A stretch of 64,000 nt of DNA, from the NCBI GenBank assembly GCA_023388255.1, contig JAEWGO010000023.1:62001-126000 (forward strand), read 5' to 3'. A model generated the notes under the pieces. That model saw only the letters and a list, made by a program, of their open reading frames with translations. It did not search any database and was not told where the DNA came from. Source of the DNA: Pseudomonadota bacterium. GTDB lineage: Bacteria; Pseudomonadota; Gammaproteobacteria; Xanthomonadales; Rhodanobacteraceae. Of this stretch, positions 16,509 to 25,727 are shown piece by piece (the first letter of the stretch is position 1; the number at the start of each line of letters is the position of its first letter). The position numbers were made by a program, and so were the translations under genes.

Positions 16509-17885
16509 ATGATGACCGTCATAAACACGCTTCTTTCTGTTCTCGTCGCTGCCAATCCTCCAGCGCCCGCTCATTTGAAGATTTCGTATTGCGATGCAGG
16601 CGAGCATCATCAATTTGAATCCATATCCTGCTCGATCGAGTTGAACAATACCGGTGATACGCCGATCAGGATTTCAAAGGGCGAGGCGAAGTTTCCGTGG
16701 GACAGTATCGACACAGGTACGATCGTCGTTCCCCCCAAGGGAATGGCTTACATCGATGCCAAGGTCGATTTGCGCAACGATGAGGGCGCCACCAGCCGAG
16801 CGTTTCGCTTTGCTACGGACGAACCCGGCCAGGCGTATAGAGGTTCCGAAGTTCGTGCAATGGTCCTCAGCGTGCTCGACCAAGCCAAGCCGACGATCGA
16901 TTTCGGCGTCGTCAAGCCTGAGCAGAAGCTGCCCGAGTCGTCGATGACGTTGAGCAGCCGCGAGGTCAAGGACTTCCGCATCACCGGCATTGCGTCGAAA
17001 CCGGACTGGCTCGACGTGACTTTGGACAAGGACGGCCGTACCGTCCATGCGAAGATGCGCGATACCGCGCCATGGGGTCTGATCCATCACGACCAGTTCA
17101 TCAAGCTCACGATCAACGCACCGCAGCAGCCGCAGGCGTGGATCGCGGTCGAAGCCAACGTGCTCGGCGACGTGGTGCCAGATGGCAACCCGTTCCAGCT
17201 CGGCCTGATGCGCACGAACGGCAAGCACGAATTCCTGGTTCGCCTATCCAGTCGCTCGGGCAAGGATTTCAAGCTTGGCAAGCTGGACTTGCAGCGCATC
17301 AAGGGCACTGCCAAGGCCGAACCCTGCGCGCCCGCGGCGAAGGGCTGTGCCCTGGTGCGGGTCGCCATCGCGAACGACCAGCCGACCGGCAAGGTCGAAG
17401 GCGTGCTCGATGTGCAACTGCCCGACTACAAGAAGAGCCTTCCGGTCGAGCTCGTCGGCATGCTGCTGACGCCGGAAACCAAGATCCACGACATGGACGA
17501 GCTGATGAAGCAGTCCGCGCAGGGTGCGCAGTCCAAGGCCGCGACACCCGGCGTGCCGGATCTCGGCAAGGCGATCGCCAACACCGTCAAACAGGAAGAG
17601 CCGCCGCCACCCGGCAACGGCCCGTTGCTGCGCTGGTCGGTGGCACATCAGGAGCCGATCTATGGCTACGCGATCTATCGTGCTGACCAAGAGGCGGGAC
17701 CGTTCCTGCGCGTCAACAAGGACGTCGTCCGCGTCGTTGACGACAATGCCGACAAGTCTGGCAGCTACCAGTGGCGCGACAATTCGGCCGAGTCCGGCAA
17801 GACCTACTGGTACCAGATCGGCATCCTGAACCGGAACGGCAGCAAGAAAGACCTGACCGGCGCGCAGAAGGTGGTTGCGAAGTAG
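16509..17885 (+). CDS. secreted ASH-like / fibronectin III protein
   Basis: A 458-residue protein from ATG 16509 (MMTVINTLLSVLVAANPPAPA), whose first 20 residues look like a weak signal peptide. The N-terminal part has an ASH/DUF1573-like beta-sandwich with LNNTGDTPIRISKGEAKFPW. A second beta-rich repeat covers about 130-330. A Gln/Ala linker follows at about 350-375. The last 85 residues are a fibronectin type III domain (LLRWSVAHQEPIYGYAIYR, YWYQIGILNRNG). Such proteins act in adhesion or as envelope scaffolds; the partner is unknown. The gene begins just after a terminator, so it probably has its own promoter. Confidence 0.65.
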   Translation: MMTVINTLLSVLVAANPPAPAHLKISYCDAGEHHQFESISCSIELNNTGDTPIRISKGEAKFPWDSIDTGTIVVPPKGMAYIDAKVDLRNDEGATSRAFRFATDEPGQAYRGSEVRAMVLSVLDQAKPTIDFGVVKPEQKLPESSMTLSSREVKDFRITGIASKPDWLDVTLDKDGRTVHAKMRDTAPWGLIHHDQFIKLTINAPQQPQAWIAVEANVLGDVVPDGNPFQLGLMRTNGKHEFLVRLSSRSGKDFKLGKLDLQRIKGTAKAEPCAPAAKGCALVRVAIANDQPTGKVEGVLDVQLPDYKKSLPVELVGMLLTPETKIHDMDELMKQSAQGAQSKAATPGVPDLGKAIANTVKQEEPPPPGNGPLLRWSVAHQEPIYGYAIYRADQEAGPFLRVNKDVVRVVDDNADKSGSYQWRDNSAESGKTYWYQIGILNRNGSKKDLTGAQKVVAK

Positions 17886-17896
17886 GGAAATGATAG

Positions 17897-17940
17897 ACCC
17901 GGTGCCTGAGCTGGATCCCCAGCAACGAAAGGCACCGGGT
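17897..17940. terminator. inverted repeat between convergent genes
   Basis: ACCCGGTGCCT and AGGCACCGGGT pair perfectly over eleven bases with a 22-base loop. It lies 12 bases after the stop of the 16509 gene and 69 bases from the stop of the convergent gene. No long T-run follows, so it may work as a bidirectional or RNA-stabilising hairpin. Confidence 0.5.
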
Positions 17941-18008
17941 TCCCGTCTTGCGCGTGGGAACGAAGAACACAGGGGCGAACGTGTGACGTGGAATGAGTTG
18001 GTGCCAGC

Positions 18009-18725
18009 TCAGTCGAAACCGTCCGAGAACACGACTTCGGTGAACGGACACACGGTAGCTCCGGTCATCACGACGGAATCGATGCCCACCGTTGTGCCAT
18101 GGGCTCCCCCTTGATCGAAGACGTAGTAGTGGAACGCAATACGCCCGCGCCCGACTACGGGTAGTCCGTCACCTGGAAAGACCATTTCGCCAGTCCATCC
18201 ATTGGGATACCCATTGGCGAGAAGACTCGGGTTGATGTCCAGCAACGCCGGCTCGACCCCGAAACCACCAAGATCACCACTGGCCGGCCCAGGTGCGATG
18301 CAGTCGGAAACTGCGGTTTGCTCCATGCACAAACGCACGACCATCCGGTTTGCCTGGCCGGGTACCGCGCGAGTGTAGAAACCGAAGCTGCGCGTGCCGA
18401 ATGCGTTGGGACCGAAGTCGATCTCCGGGGTGATCAGCCAATTGCTGACGACAGGATGGACGCCCGACGCGCTGTCGGCTCCGACCGAAACGTAGCTGTC
18501 GGACCCACCGCTCCACGCCGTGAATACGCTCGGATCGCCTTGCTTCCAGTGTCCCGTGCCAGACGGATCGCTGTTGTTCTTCAGCAGCCAGCCGCGTGAG
18601 GCAAGCGTCGCCACGTCTTCGAAACCTTCCTCGCAGGCAAAACCGCCTGGAACTTCCCGCGCATGTGCCGCGCAGATGCCAATCAGCAACAGTGCCGCTG
18701 CTGCTGGTTTGATTCGTGTTGTCAT
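18009..18725 (-). CDS. secreted choice-of-anchor-J type protein with DGFD ending
   Basis: A 238-residue protein whose signal peptide is IKPAAAALLLIGICAAHA. The mature part begins CEEGFEDVATLASRGWLLKN and contains HWKQGDPSVFTAW and NWLITPEIDFG. This is the pattern of the choice-of-anchor J domain, a jelly-roll found on anchored surface or secreted proteins. Four Cys residues may form disulfides. The start ATG at 18725 follows GAGGTG. The protein ends VVFSDGFD, like the cupredoxin at 2451 and the protein at 59482. It is divergent from the FSGRPNP gene pair. Confidence 0.75.
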   Translation of the reverse strand: MTTRIKPAAAALLLIGICAAHAREVPGGFACEEGFEDVATLASRGWLLKNNSDPSGTGHWKQGDPSVFTAWSGGSDSYVSVGADSASGVHPVVSNWLITPEIDFGPNAFGTRSFGFYTRAVPGQANRMVVRLCMEQTAVSDCIAPGPASGDLGGFGVEPALLDINPSLLANGYPNGWTGEMVFPGDGLPVVGRGRIAFHYYVFDQGGAHGTTVGIDSVVMTGATVCPFTEVVFSDGFD

Positions 18726-18929
18726 TTGCAGCACCTCGCCCGGACGTGGTTCCGGCGCATGTTCCCGCCGAGATGAACCTCCACGTTGCATGTGTATTGG
18801 AAGCTCAATTGAGCGCTCCTGCAAGCGGCGACTTCCTGCAAATCTGTAGGAAATTTCCCATGGCAAAGCGGTCGTGCGCATGTCGTATAGTCCGCTTGGT
18901 CGCGCACAGTGCAGCGGAAAGGAGCGGGT

Positions 18930-19823
18930 ATGGGCTTGCAAGTGACGTTTGATATTTTCAGCGGCCGACCAAATCCGGTCGTCGCGCTGGAGGGCAACGA
19001 GGCGGCGGAGCTTCTGAGGAGGCTTCAACCTGCAGCACGGCTGACCGGGACGGATGCCGCGCCACCTGTGCAGTCGATGTTGGGATATCGCGGACTGTTG
19101 ATCGAGCAAACGGGTCCGTCGATTAACACTTCATTGCCGGCACGCTTTCGCGTGGTCGATGGCACGGTGTACGCATCGAATCTCGCGCACCGGGCACAGG
19201 ATGCGGCGATCGAGGATTTCGTTCTCGGCGTGGCCAGCACGGCCAAGGGAGCGGCGCTGGATGCGGACATCGCGGCGCTGATTCGCGGTGAGGTTGTGAA
19301 AGGGAGTTCCGTCGGCGCCTCTCAGCGGGCATCCATGGGATCGGCGGCCGGTACGTCCGAAAAGTGCAAGTGCGGCCCGCTTTACGAGCCGGACTGGTGG
19401 AACGATGGTGGCCAGAAGCAGTTGCACAACAACTGTTACAACTATGCGTGCAACTACCGCACTGACACGTTCGCCCAGCCCGGTCGCGCAGGTGGCGTGC
19501 GCATGACGGCGTTGTCGTGCCCGGGCGTCAAACCGTCCGCATTGAGCGATTCGCTGCTCGACGATCTGCGACCTGTCAGCAAGAACATCCAATGTCCGTC
19601 CGAAGGCAATCTCGTTGCATTGGTGATCTGGCCGAACTGGGATTTCCATTGGTATCGGCTCGGACGCGATGGATTGTGGACCCACAAGCCCGGGAGCACT
19701 CCCGTCACGAATCTCGACAACGCGGGCAAGCTGATCACCGATCCACGCATGGCCGATCGCGGGCGCTACACGGCCTTCTGCAGCTTCATGATCGTGATGG
19801 ATGGACACATCAAGATCAGCTGA
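18930..19823 (+). CDS. FSGRPNP-motif protein with putative Cys/His hydrolase domain
   Basis: A 297-residue protein of unknown function without a signal peptide. The N-terminal domain (1-120) has FDIFSGRPNPVVAL at 8-20 and LGYRG at 51-55. A Ser/Ala linker leads to CKCG at 146-149. The C-terminal domain holds NNCYNYACNYRT (Cys169) and FAQPGRAGG, then NWDFHWYRLGRDG (His240) and THKPGSTPVTN. The Cys-then-His order would fit a papain/NlpC-like hydrolase, but this is inference. AAAGGAG lies before ATG 18930. The next gene overlaps it by 23 bases and repeats the N-terminal domain. Confidence 0.7.
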   Translation: MGLQVTFDIFSGRPNPVVALEGNEAAELLRRLQPAARLTGTDAAPPVQSMLGYRGLLIEQTGPSINTSLPARFRVVDGTVYASNLAHRAQDAAIEDFVLGVASTAKGAALDADIAALIRGEVVKGSSVGASQRASMGSAAGTSEKCKCGPLYEPDWWNDGGQKQLHNNCYNYACNYRTDTFAQPGRAGGVRMTALSCPGVKPSALSDSLLDDLRPVSKNIQCPSEGNLVALVIWPNWDFHWYRLGRDGLWTHKPGSTPVTNLDNAGKLITDPRMADRGRYTAFCSFMIVMDGHIKIS

Positions 19824-20154
19824 CGCCGGTCAGGGATGGAGCGCAGGCGCGCGCCTGTTCTCCGGCCGTCCCGATCCGGTGTGGTCGTTGACGCAGGCGC
19901 AGTTCGAAAGGCTGCTGGTACTTTGGGACGGTTTGCGGCCGACGTCGCGTGGGGAGCTGGTCGTACCTGCGCTCGGCTACCGTGGTTGCTTCGTTGCCGA
20001 TGGCGCCGAGCGAGAATGGTGGGCATACGGAGGAAAGGTCGTGTGCTCGCGAAATGCCGCTATCGAGGCACGCGATGATCCCGGGCGTGCGTTCGAACAT
20101 GCGATAACCGCAACCGCACCTGCGGGCTCGTTGCCGCCGGACTTGTTCGAGTAG
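19801..20154 (+). CDS. small FSGRPDP-motif protein, partner of the preceding gene
   Basis: A 117-residue protein. From residue 19 it reads LFSGRPDPVWSL and later ALGYRGCFV, which aligns along its length with residues 9-115 of the preceding protein. It is therefore a stand-alone copy of that N-terminal domain. The only in-frame ATG, at 19801, lies inside the end of the upstream gene, so translation is probably coupled. No signal peptide or membrane segment is seen. An accessory or immunity-like role is possible but unproven. The first 15 residues overlap the neighbour and may be non-native if a rarer start is used. Confidence 0.6.
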   Translation: MDTSRSADAGQGWSAGARLFSGRPDPVWSLTQAQFERLLVLWDGLRPTSRGELVVPALGYRGCFVADGAEREWWAYGGKVVCSRNAAIEARDDPGRAFEHAITATAPAGSLPPDLFE

Positions 20155-20190
20155 CCCTGAGCAACGGGGGTCGGCGGAGTGACGCGCCGA

Positions 20191-20919
20191 TCAGCGCAGC
20201 GCGTCGAAGGCCGAGAGTTTGCAGTCACTCCCATCGACCAGCAACATGGCGCCCTGCTCATACCAGTCGCCCAGAACGATGCGCTCGGAATCAGGTACAC
20301 CGAGATCGATATGGTGTATTGCGGGCCGGTGCGTGTGGCCATGGATCAAGCGCCGCATGTTTCCGGCGCGCAGCGCGGCCAGAACAGCGGCTGCATTCAC
20401 ATCGGTGATCGTATCGCCCACCGAGCGCGTATAGCGCTGGCTCTCCGCACGTGCCTGGGTGGCGAACGCCTGCCGCTCGGCGAGTGGACGAGAGAGGAAG
20501 GCGCGTTGCCATAACGCCGTGCGCGATTGCGCGCGGAAAGCCTGATAGGGCGCATCGTCGGTGCACAGCGTGTCCCCGTGCATCAGCATCACGCGCTCGC
20601 CTTCTATCTCGATGATGCTCGGATCCGGCAGCAGGGTCATGCGCGCGCGGCGCGCGTACGCATCCCCGAGCAGGAAGTCGCGGTTGCCATGGATGTAGAA
20701 GCACGGCACGCCATGAGCGTGCAGGCCGGCGAGCGCATCGGCGACCATTGCTCCGGTTTCATCGTCGGCGTCGTCGCCGATCCACGCTTCGAACAGGTCG
20801 CCGAGGATGTAAAGCGCCTTCGCCTGGACTGCTTCGGTGCGCACGAAGTCGACGAACAGGCGCGTGATGTGCGGTCGGCTGGCGTCGAGGTGCAGGTCGG
20901 AGATGAAGAGCGTTGTCAT
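20191..20919 (-). CDS. lpxH: UDP-2,3-diacylglucosamine diphosphatase
   Basis: A 242-residue metallophosphoesterase of the lipid A pathway that splits UDP-2,3-diacylglucosamine to lipid X and UMP on the inner membrane surface. All metal motifs are visible: FISDLHLD near residue 5, ILGDLFEAWIGDD at 38, HGNRDFLLG near 80, MHGD near 115, and HGHTHRP near 198. The ATG at 20919 opens the family start MTTLFISDLHL; the open frame further upstream is not conserved-looking. The cyclophilin gene upstream in the same direction is the usual neighbour in this order. Confidence 0.95.
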   Translation of the reverse strand: MTTLFISDLHLDASRPHITRLFVDFVRTEAVQAKALYILGDLFEAWIGDDADDETGAMVADALAGLHAHGVPCFYIHGNRDFLLGDAYARRARMTLLPDPSIIEIEGERVMLMHGDTLCTDDAPYQAFRAQSRTALWQRAFLSRPLAERQAFATQARAESQRYTRSVGDTITDVNAAAVLAALRAGNMRRLIHGHTHRPAIHHIDLGVPDSERIVLGDWYEQGAMLLVDGSDCKLSAFDALR

Positions 20920-21065
20920 GGGCGACATCGGTGTTGTTGCGAATCGCACGGGAAAGTCGAAGTCCCGATCTTCACTTCCCAGCCGAGCGCACGCGCTCAT
21001 TCGCTGCCGTTGCGGGTAGTCCGGAATCCGGGGCGCTGCCACGCACTGACACCATTTCCACCCAA

Positions 21066-21087
21066 CCCTCCCCTTGAAGGGGGAGGG
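21066..21087. repeat. G/C-rich hairpin in the ppiase-lpxH gap
   Basis: CCCTCCCC and GGGGAGGG are separated by about five bases and form a very stable stem. A smaller hairpin (AAGCC/GGCTT) follows at about 21093. It may be a dispersed palindromic element or an RNA processing site within the two-gene transcript. Confidence 0.5.
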
Positions 21088-21147
21088 CTCGAAAGCCTCG
21101 GCTTCCGCAGAGCGGGAAGGTGTGGATCTGACGGGTTTGAGCGTTCC

Positions 21148-21825
21148 TTACGGCAGCAACGTCACCTTCTCGATGACCACCGGCGTGACCGGCACGTCGC
21201 TGCGGAACGGGCCTTGCGCCCCGGTCGGCGTGACCTTGATCTTGTCGACGACGTCGAGCCCGGAGATGACCTTGCCGAACACCGCGTAGCCAGGGCTGGC
21301 GTCGCTGGCGTAGTCGAGGCGCGCGTTGTCGACGGTGTTGATGAAGAACTGCGCGGTCGCCGAATTCGGGTCCTGCGTGCGTGCCATCGCGAGCGTTCCG
21401 CGCAGGTTGCTGAGGCCGTTCTTGGATTCGATCGGGATTGCCGGCTTGGTCGGCTTCTGGCGCAGGTCCTTGGTGAAGCCGCCGCCCTGGATCATGAAAC
21501 CCTCGATCACGCGGTGGAACACGGTGCCGTCGTAGAAGCCGCTCTTCACGTAGGCGAGGAAGTTCTCGACCGACTTCGGCGCCTTGTCCGGGTACAGCTC
21601 GAGCGTGATATCGCCCATGCTGGTCTTGACCAGTACCTTCGGCGGGCCGGCAGGAACTTCGGCGGCGGGTTTCTCGGCCGCTTTTGCCGGTGTTTTCGTT
21701 GCTGCCTTGGCGGCCTTGGTGGTTTTCGCGGCGGCAGGTTTGGCCGGTGCCGGCGTGGCTGGAGTCTGGGCGAACGCGAAAGCAGGGGCGAGCAGGGCGA
21801 GCGCGAGCAGCAGGCGTTTCAGCAT
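21148..21825 (-). CDS. secreted cyclophilin-type peptidyl-prolyl isomerase
   Basis: A 225-residue protein. The signal peptide LLLALALLAPAFAFA is followed by an Ala/Lys/Pro-rich linker to about residue 60. The cyclophilin domain then has VKTSMGDITLELYPDKAP, FYDGTVFHRVIEGFMIQGG (the conserved FHR region) and LAMARTQDPNSATAQFFIN. It speeds proline isomerisation in periplasmic proteins, as PpiA does. The Lys/Ala/Thr-rich linker is longer than in E. coli PpiA. It is probably co-transcribed with lpxH. Confidence 0.93.
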   Translation of the reverse strand: MLKRLLLALALLAPAFAFAQTPATPAPAKPAAAKTTKAAKAATKTPAKAAEKPAAEVPAGPPKVLVKTSMGDITLELYPDKAPKSVENFLAYVKSGFYDGTVFHRVIEGFMIQGGGFTKDLRQKPTKPAIPIESKNGLSNLRGTLAMARTQDPNSATAQFFINTVDNARLDYASDASPGYAVFGKVISGLDVVDKIKVTPTGAQGPFRSDVPVTPVVIEKVTLLP

Positions 21826-21984
21826 GGAAGTCTCCGCAGGAGTTCGATGAAGGATTGCGAATGATAGGGGTTGCCAGCAGGGGCGTCATGCGTTGGTGGC
21901 CGGGCGGTGGTGTCGCGATCCGTTCGCCCTTCGATATTCAGGGTGAACGGTCGGGGCGCGATACCTGGGAACCGCGTCGGCGCG

Positions 21985-23517
21985 CTACGCCGCCGCCACA
22001 TCCAGCGAGCGCACCTGCAACTTCAGATCGAGGATCTTGAAATAGTCGCGTTCCTGTTCGAGGTCGGCGCGTGTCAGCGGATGCTGGTCGAGCCAGCCGC
22101 CGGGCAATTCGAGTCGAAGTGATTTGTCGTCGGCGACGAGATGCAGTGGCGGCAACGGTTCGGTCGTTCGCGGGCGTTCCAGCAATGCGGCGAGGCGCAG
22201 CAGCGCGGTCAGCCGGCGCGCCGACACGCGCAGGCGATCCGGCAATGCGTTGATCACCTCGCGGTCCGGCTTGCGCCGGTGCGAGCGGATGATCGCTGCG
22301 AGCGCCTGCTGGCCTTGGCGGCTGAAGCCGGCAAGGTCGGAATTGGCGACGATGTAGGCGCCGTGGATGTGATGCAGGCTGTGCGCGATGGCAAGGCCGA
22401 TCTCGTGGATGTCGGCGCTCCAGCCGAGCAAGTCGCGTTCGAGTGAACCGAACTGCCAAGCATCCGCGACCTGTTCGAACAATTCGATCGCTGCATGGTG
22501 CACCCGCGTGGCCTGCGCACGGTCGACCGCGTAGCGTGAGGCGAGTGCCGCAATGCTGCCGGAGCGTGGGTCGCCGTGCATCGCGCGGCCGACCATGTCG
22601 TAGAGCAGGCCTTCGCGCATCGCGGTCTCGCACACGCCCATGTGCGTGAGGCCGAGGGTTTCGAACACGGCTTCGAGGATCGCGACGCCGCCGGCGAGTA
22701 TCGGTGCGCGTTCGTCGGCGAGGCCGGCGAGGCGCAGGTTTTCGACGCTGCCCGCCGTGAGGATGGCATCGCGCAAGCGCAGAAGCGAGGTCGCCGTAAT
22801 GCCTTGCTCGCTCCAGCCGTTCGCCTGCACGATGCTGCCGATCGCTTTCGCGGTACCGGACGATCCGATCGCCTCGCCCCAGCCGCGCGCGCGGTAGTCG
22901 GCGGCGAATTGCTGCAACTCGACCGCCAGCTCGGTCTGCGCCTGGCGCCAGCGCTTCGGCGTGAACTTGCCGTCGCCGAAGAAATGCAGTGTGCTGGCGA
23001 TGCAGCCCATCTGCACGCTTTCGGTTTCGAGCGCCTCGAAGCCCTGGCCGATGATGAACTCGGTGCTGCCGCCGCCGATGTCGACGACGAGTCGGCGCTG
23101 GCTGGATTCAGCCAGATCATGCGCGACTCCGAGGTAGATCAGGCGCGCCTCCTCGCGGCCGCTGACGACTTCGATCGGATGCCCGAGCGCGGTTTCCGCC
23201 AGCATCAGGAATGCCTGCGGATGGGCAAGGCGGCGCACGCTGTTCGTCGCGACTGCGCGCACGCGCTCGTGCGGCAGCGAACGCAGGCGTTGACCGAAGC
23301 GCGAGAGACAGGTCAGCGCGCGTTCGCGGCTTTCCGGCAGCAAGCTGCCGTCAGGGCGCAGTCCGAGTGCCATGCGCACGCTGTCGCGCATGCGATCGAT
23401 CAGGCGTAGCCCGCCATGTTCATAGCGTGCGACGACCAGATGGAAACTGTTCGAACCGAGATCGACCGCGGCCAGCAGTTCGCCGTCGCGGATGTCGTTG
23501 GCGATGGCGTTCTTCAT
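21985..23517 (-). CDS. ppx: exopolyphosphatase
   Basis: A 510-residue enzyme of the Ppx/GppA family, which removes terminal phosphate from polyphosphate. The ASKHA-fold signature LAAVDLGSNSFHLVVAR lies near residue 15 and VVDIGGGSTEFIIGQG near 150. A C-terminal HD-like domain has DIHEIGLAIAHSLHHIHGAYIV. The length fits Ppx with its C-terminal extension. The ATG at 23517 is the start conserved in the family; longer reading in frame upstream lies in the ppk-ppx gap and looks non-coding. It is the last gene of the phosphate operon. Confidence 0.93.
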   Translation of the reverse strand: MKNAIANDIRDGELLAAVDLGSNSFHLVVARYEHGGLRLIDRMRDSVRMALGLRPDGSLLPESRERALTCLSRFGQRLRSLPHERVRAVATNSVRRLAHPQAFLMLAETALGHPIEVVSGREEARLIYLGVAHDLAESSQRRLVVDIGGGSTEFIIGQGFEALETESVQMGCIASTLHFFGDGKFTPKRWRQAQTELAVELQQFAADYRARGWGEAIGSSGTAKAIGSIVQANGWSEQGITATSLLRLRDAILTAGSVENLRLAGLADERAPILAGGVAILEAVFETLGLTHMGVCETAMREGLLYDMVGRAMHGDPRSGSIAALASRYAVDRAQATRVHHAAIELFEQVADAWQFGSLERDLLGWSADIHEIGLAIAHSLHHIHGAYIVANSDLAGFSRQGQQALAAIIRSHRRKPDREVINALPDRLRVSARRLTALLRLAALLERPRTTEPLPPLHLVADDKSLRLELPGGWLDQHPLTRADLEQERDYFKILDLKLQVRSLDVAAA

Positions 23518-23638
23518 GGGGCTGCTCGCGTGGATTGCCTGAATTGTCGCATTGTGCGCAGCCTTTCCCGCTGCGGACACGGAAGTCGTGTCGCCGTTCC
23601 CCGGCTTTTCCCTGTCCCGCAGGGAGCGAACACGCCAT

Positions 23639-25714
23639 TTATTGCGTGAACTTTGCCAGCAGTGTCTGCTGCGCGGAATGCGGCGCATCGTCGCCGCGTT
23701 CCACGCGTCGGTAGCTGCCGTCGGCATCGAGGTTCCACGCCTGCGTGTTATCGGCCAGATAGTTCGCGAGTGATTCGTCGTAGACGCGCTCGGCAAGCGC
23801 GGGATCGCGAATCGGGAAACAGGTTTCGATGCGGCGCAGCAGGTTGCGCTCCATCCAGTCGGCGCTGGAGCAGTAGATTTCCGGTGTGTCGTCGTTCTGG
23901 AACCAGTACACGCGGCTGTGTTCGAGGAAGCGGCCGACGATCGAGCGCACGCGGATGTTGTCCGACACGCCCGCAATGCCAGGGCGCAACGCACAAGCGC
24001 CGCGCACGATCAGGTCGATCTGCACGCCGGCCTGTGAGGCGCGATACAGCACCTCGACGACATTCTCCTCGTTCAACGCATTCATCTTGGCGATGATGCG
24101 CGCCGGCTTGCCGGCTTTCGCGTTCGCGATCTCGCGTTCGATTTTCTCCATCAATCCCTTGTGCAGGGTGAACGGCGAGTGCAGCAGGCATTTCAGCTTG
24201 ATGATCGGACCGAGGCCCGACAATTGCAGGAACAACAGGTGCGCGTCTTCGCCGATGTCCGGGTTCGCGGTCATCAGGCCGAAGTCGGTATAGATGCGCG
24301 AAGTGATCTGGTGATAGTTGCCGGTCGAGAGGTGGCAGTAGCGACGCAGAACGCCTTGCTCGCGACGCACGATCAGCAGCATTTTCGCGTGAGTCTTGTA
24401 ACCGACCACGCCGTAGACGACCTGCACGCCGGCTTCCTGCAGGCGGTTGGCGAGGCGCAGGTTGGCCTCCTCGTCGAAGCGTGCGCGCAGCTCGACCACG
24501 ACGGTGACGTCTTTTCCCTGGCGCGCGGCCTCGATCAGGTGATCGACCAGTGGCGAATCGTTGCCGACGCGATACAACGTCTGCTTGATCGCGAGCACGC
24601 CGGGATCGAGGCTCGCCTCGCGCACGAGTTCGATCACCGCGCTGAACGATTCGAACGGATGGTGCAGCAGGATGTCGCGCTCGCGGATTGCGTCGAACAG
24701 GCTTGCTTCTTCGGCGATTGACGGAAGCACGCGCGGCAGGAAACCCGGGAACTTCAGGTCGGGGCGCTCGATCTGGTCGTAGATCGTATTGACGCGGTTG
24801 ACGTTGACGGGCCCTTCGCAGCGATAGACATCCGGCTCGGTCAGCTCGAAGTTCTGCATGAGCATGTCGGAGATCGCCTTCGGACAATTGTCGGCCACCT
24901 CCAGGCGCACCGGGCGCGCGTAGCCGCGGCCTTTGAGTTCGTCACGCAGCGCGAGTGCGATGTCGACTTCGTCCTCGTCGACGAACAACTCGCTGTTGCG
25001 CGTTACGCGGAACTGGTACGAGCCCTTCACCTGCATGCCGGGAAACAGCTCGTCCATGAACTCATGCAGGATGCTGGACAGGAACACGAAGTCATGCCCG
25101 CATTCGGCAACTTCGGCCGGCAGCCGAATGATGCGCGGCAACGAGCGCGGTGCGCGCACCAGCGCCATATGGCCTTCGCGGCCGAATGCATCCCTGCCTT
25201 TCAGCACGACTGCGAGGTTCAGGCTCTTGTTGAGGATGCGCGGGAATGGATGCGCCGGATCAAGCCCGAGCGGCGACAGGACCGGCAGGATCTCGTTGCG
25301 GAAATAGCCCTGCAACCAGCGCTTTTGCTTGACCGTCCAGCAATCACGCTTGGAGAAACGGATGCCCTCGCGTTCAAGCTCCGGCAGCAGGGTCCCATTC
25401 CAGAAATCATATTGCGCGTTGACCAAGGTCAGCGCGCGCTCACGGATGCGCGCGAGCACTTCGCCGGGGGGCATCGCATCCGGACCAGGACGCAACTCGC
25501 TGAGGCCGGTCTGCTCGCGCAGCACGGCGACACGCACTTCGAAGAATTCGTCGAGGTTCGTGCATGAGATGCATAGGTAGCGCATGCGTTCGAGCAACGG
25601 CACGCTCGGGTCCTGTGCCTGCGCGAGCACGCGGAAATTGAACTCGAGCTGCGCCAGTTCGCGGTTGAAGTAAAGGCCGGGTTCCTTGAGATTCTGGTGC
25701 ACTTCGCGATTCAT
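23639..25714 (-). CDS. ppk: polyphosphate kinase 1
   Basis: A 691-residue enzyme that makes long-chain polyphosphate from ATP at the inner membrane. The N-terminal domain starts LYFNRELAQLEFNFRVLAQA. The head domain follows, then the phospholipase-D-like catalytic part, with the phosphorylated His in GVVGYKTHAKMLLIV and the second His region later (ALNEENVVEVLYRASQAG). The length matches E. coli Ppk1 (688). It lies between the PstS-like gene (13 bases away) and ppx in one direction. Confidence 0.96.
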   Translation of the reverse strand: MNREVHQNLKEPGLYFNRELAQLEFNFRVLAQAQDPSVPLLERMRYLCISCTNLDEFFEVRVAVLREQTGLSELRPGPDAMPPGEVLARIRERALTLVNAQYDFWNGTLLPELEREGIRFSKRDCWTVKQKRWLQGYFRNEILPVLSPLGLDPAHPFPRILNKSLNLAVVLKGRDAFGREGHMALVRAPRSLPRIIRLPAEVAECGHDFVFLSSILHEFMDELFPGMQVKGSYQFRVTRNSELFVDEDEVDIALALRDELKGRGYARPVRLEVADNCPKAISDMLMQNFELTEPDVYRCEGPVNVNRVNTIYDQIERPDLKFPGFLPRVLPSIAEEASLFDAIRERDILLHHPFESFSAVIELVREASLDPGVLAIKQTLYRVGNDSPLVDHLIEAARQGKDVTVVVELRARFDEEANLRLANRLQEAGVQVVYGVVGYKTHAKMLLIVRREQGVLRRYCHLSTGNYHQITSRIYTDFGLMTANPDIGEDAHLLFLQLSGLGPIIKLKCLLHSPFTLHKGLMEKIEREIANAKAGKPARIIAKMNALNEENVVEVLYRASQAGVQIDLIVRGACALRPGIAGVSDNIRVRSIVGRFLEHSRVYWFQNDDTPEIYCSSADWMERNLLRRIETCFPIRDPALAERVYDESLANYLADNTQAWNLDADGSYRRVERGDDAPHSAQQTLLAKFTQ

Positions 25715-25727
25715 GGCGGTCCGTGGG

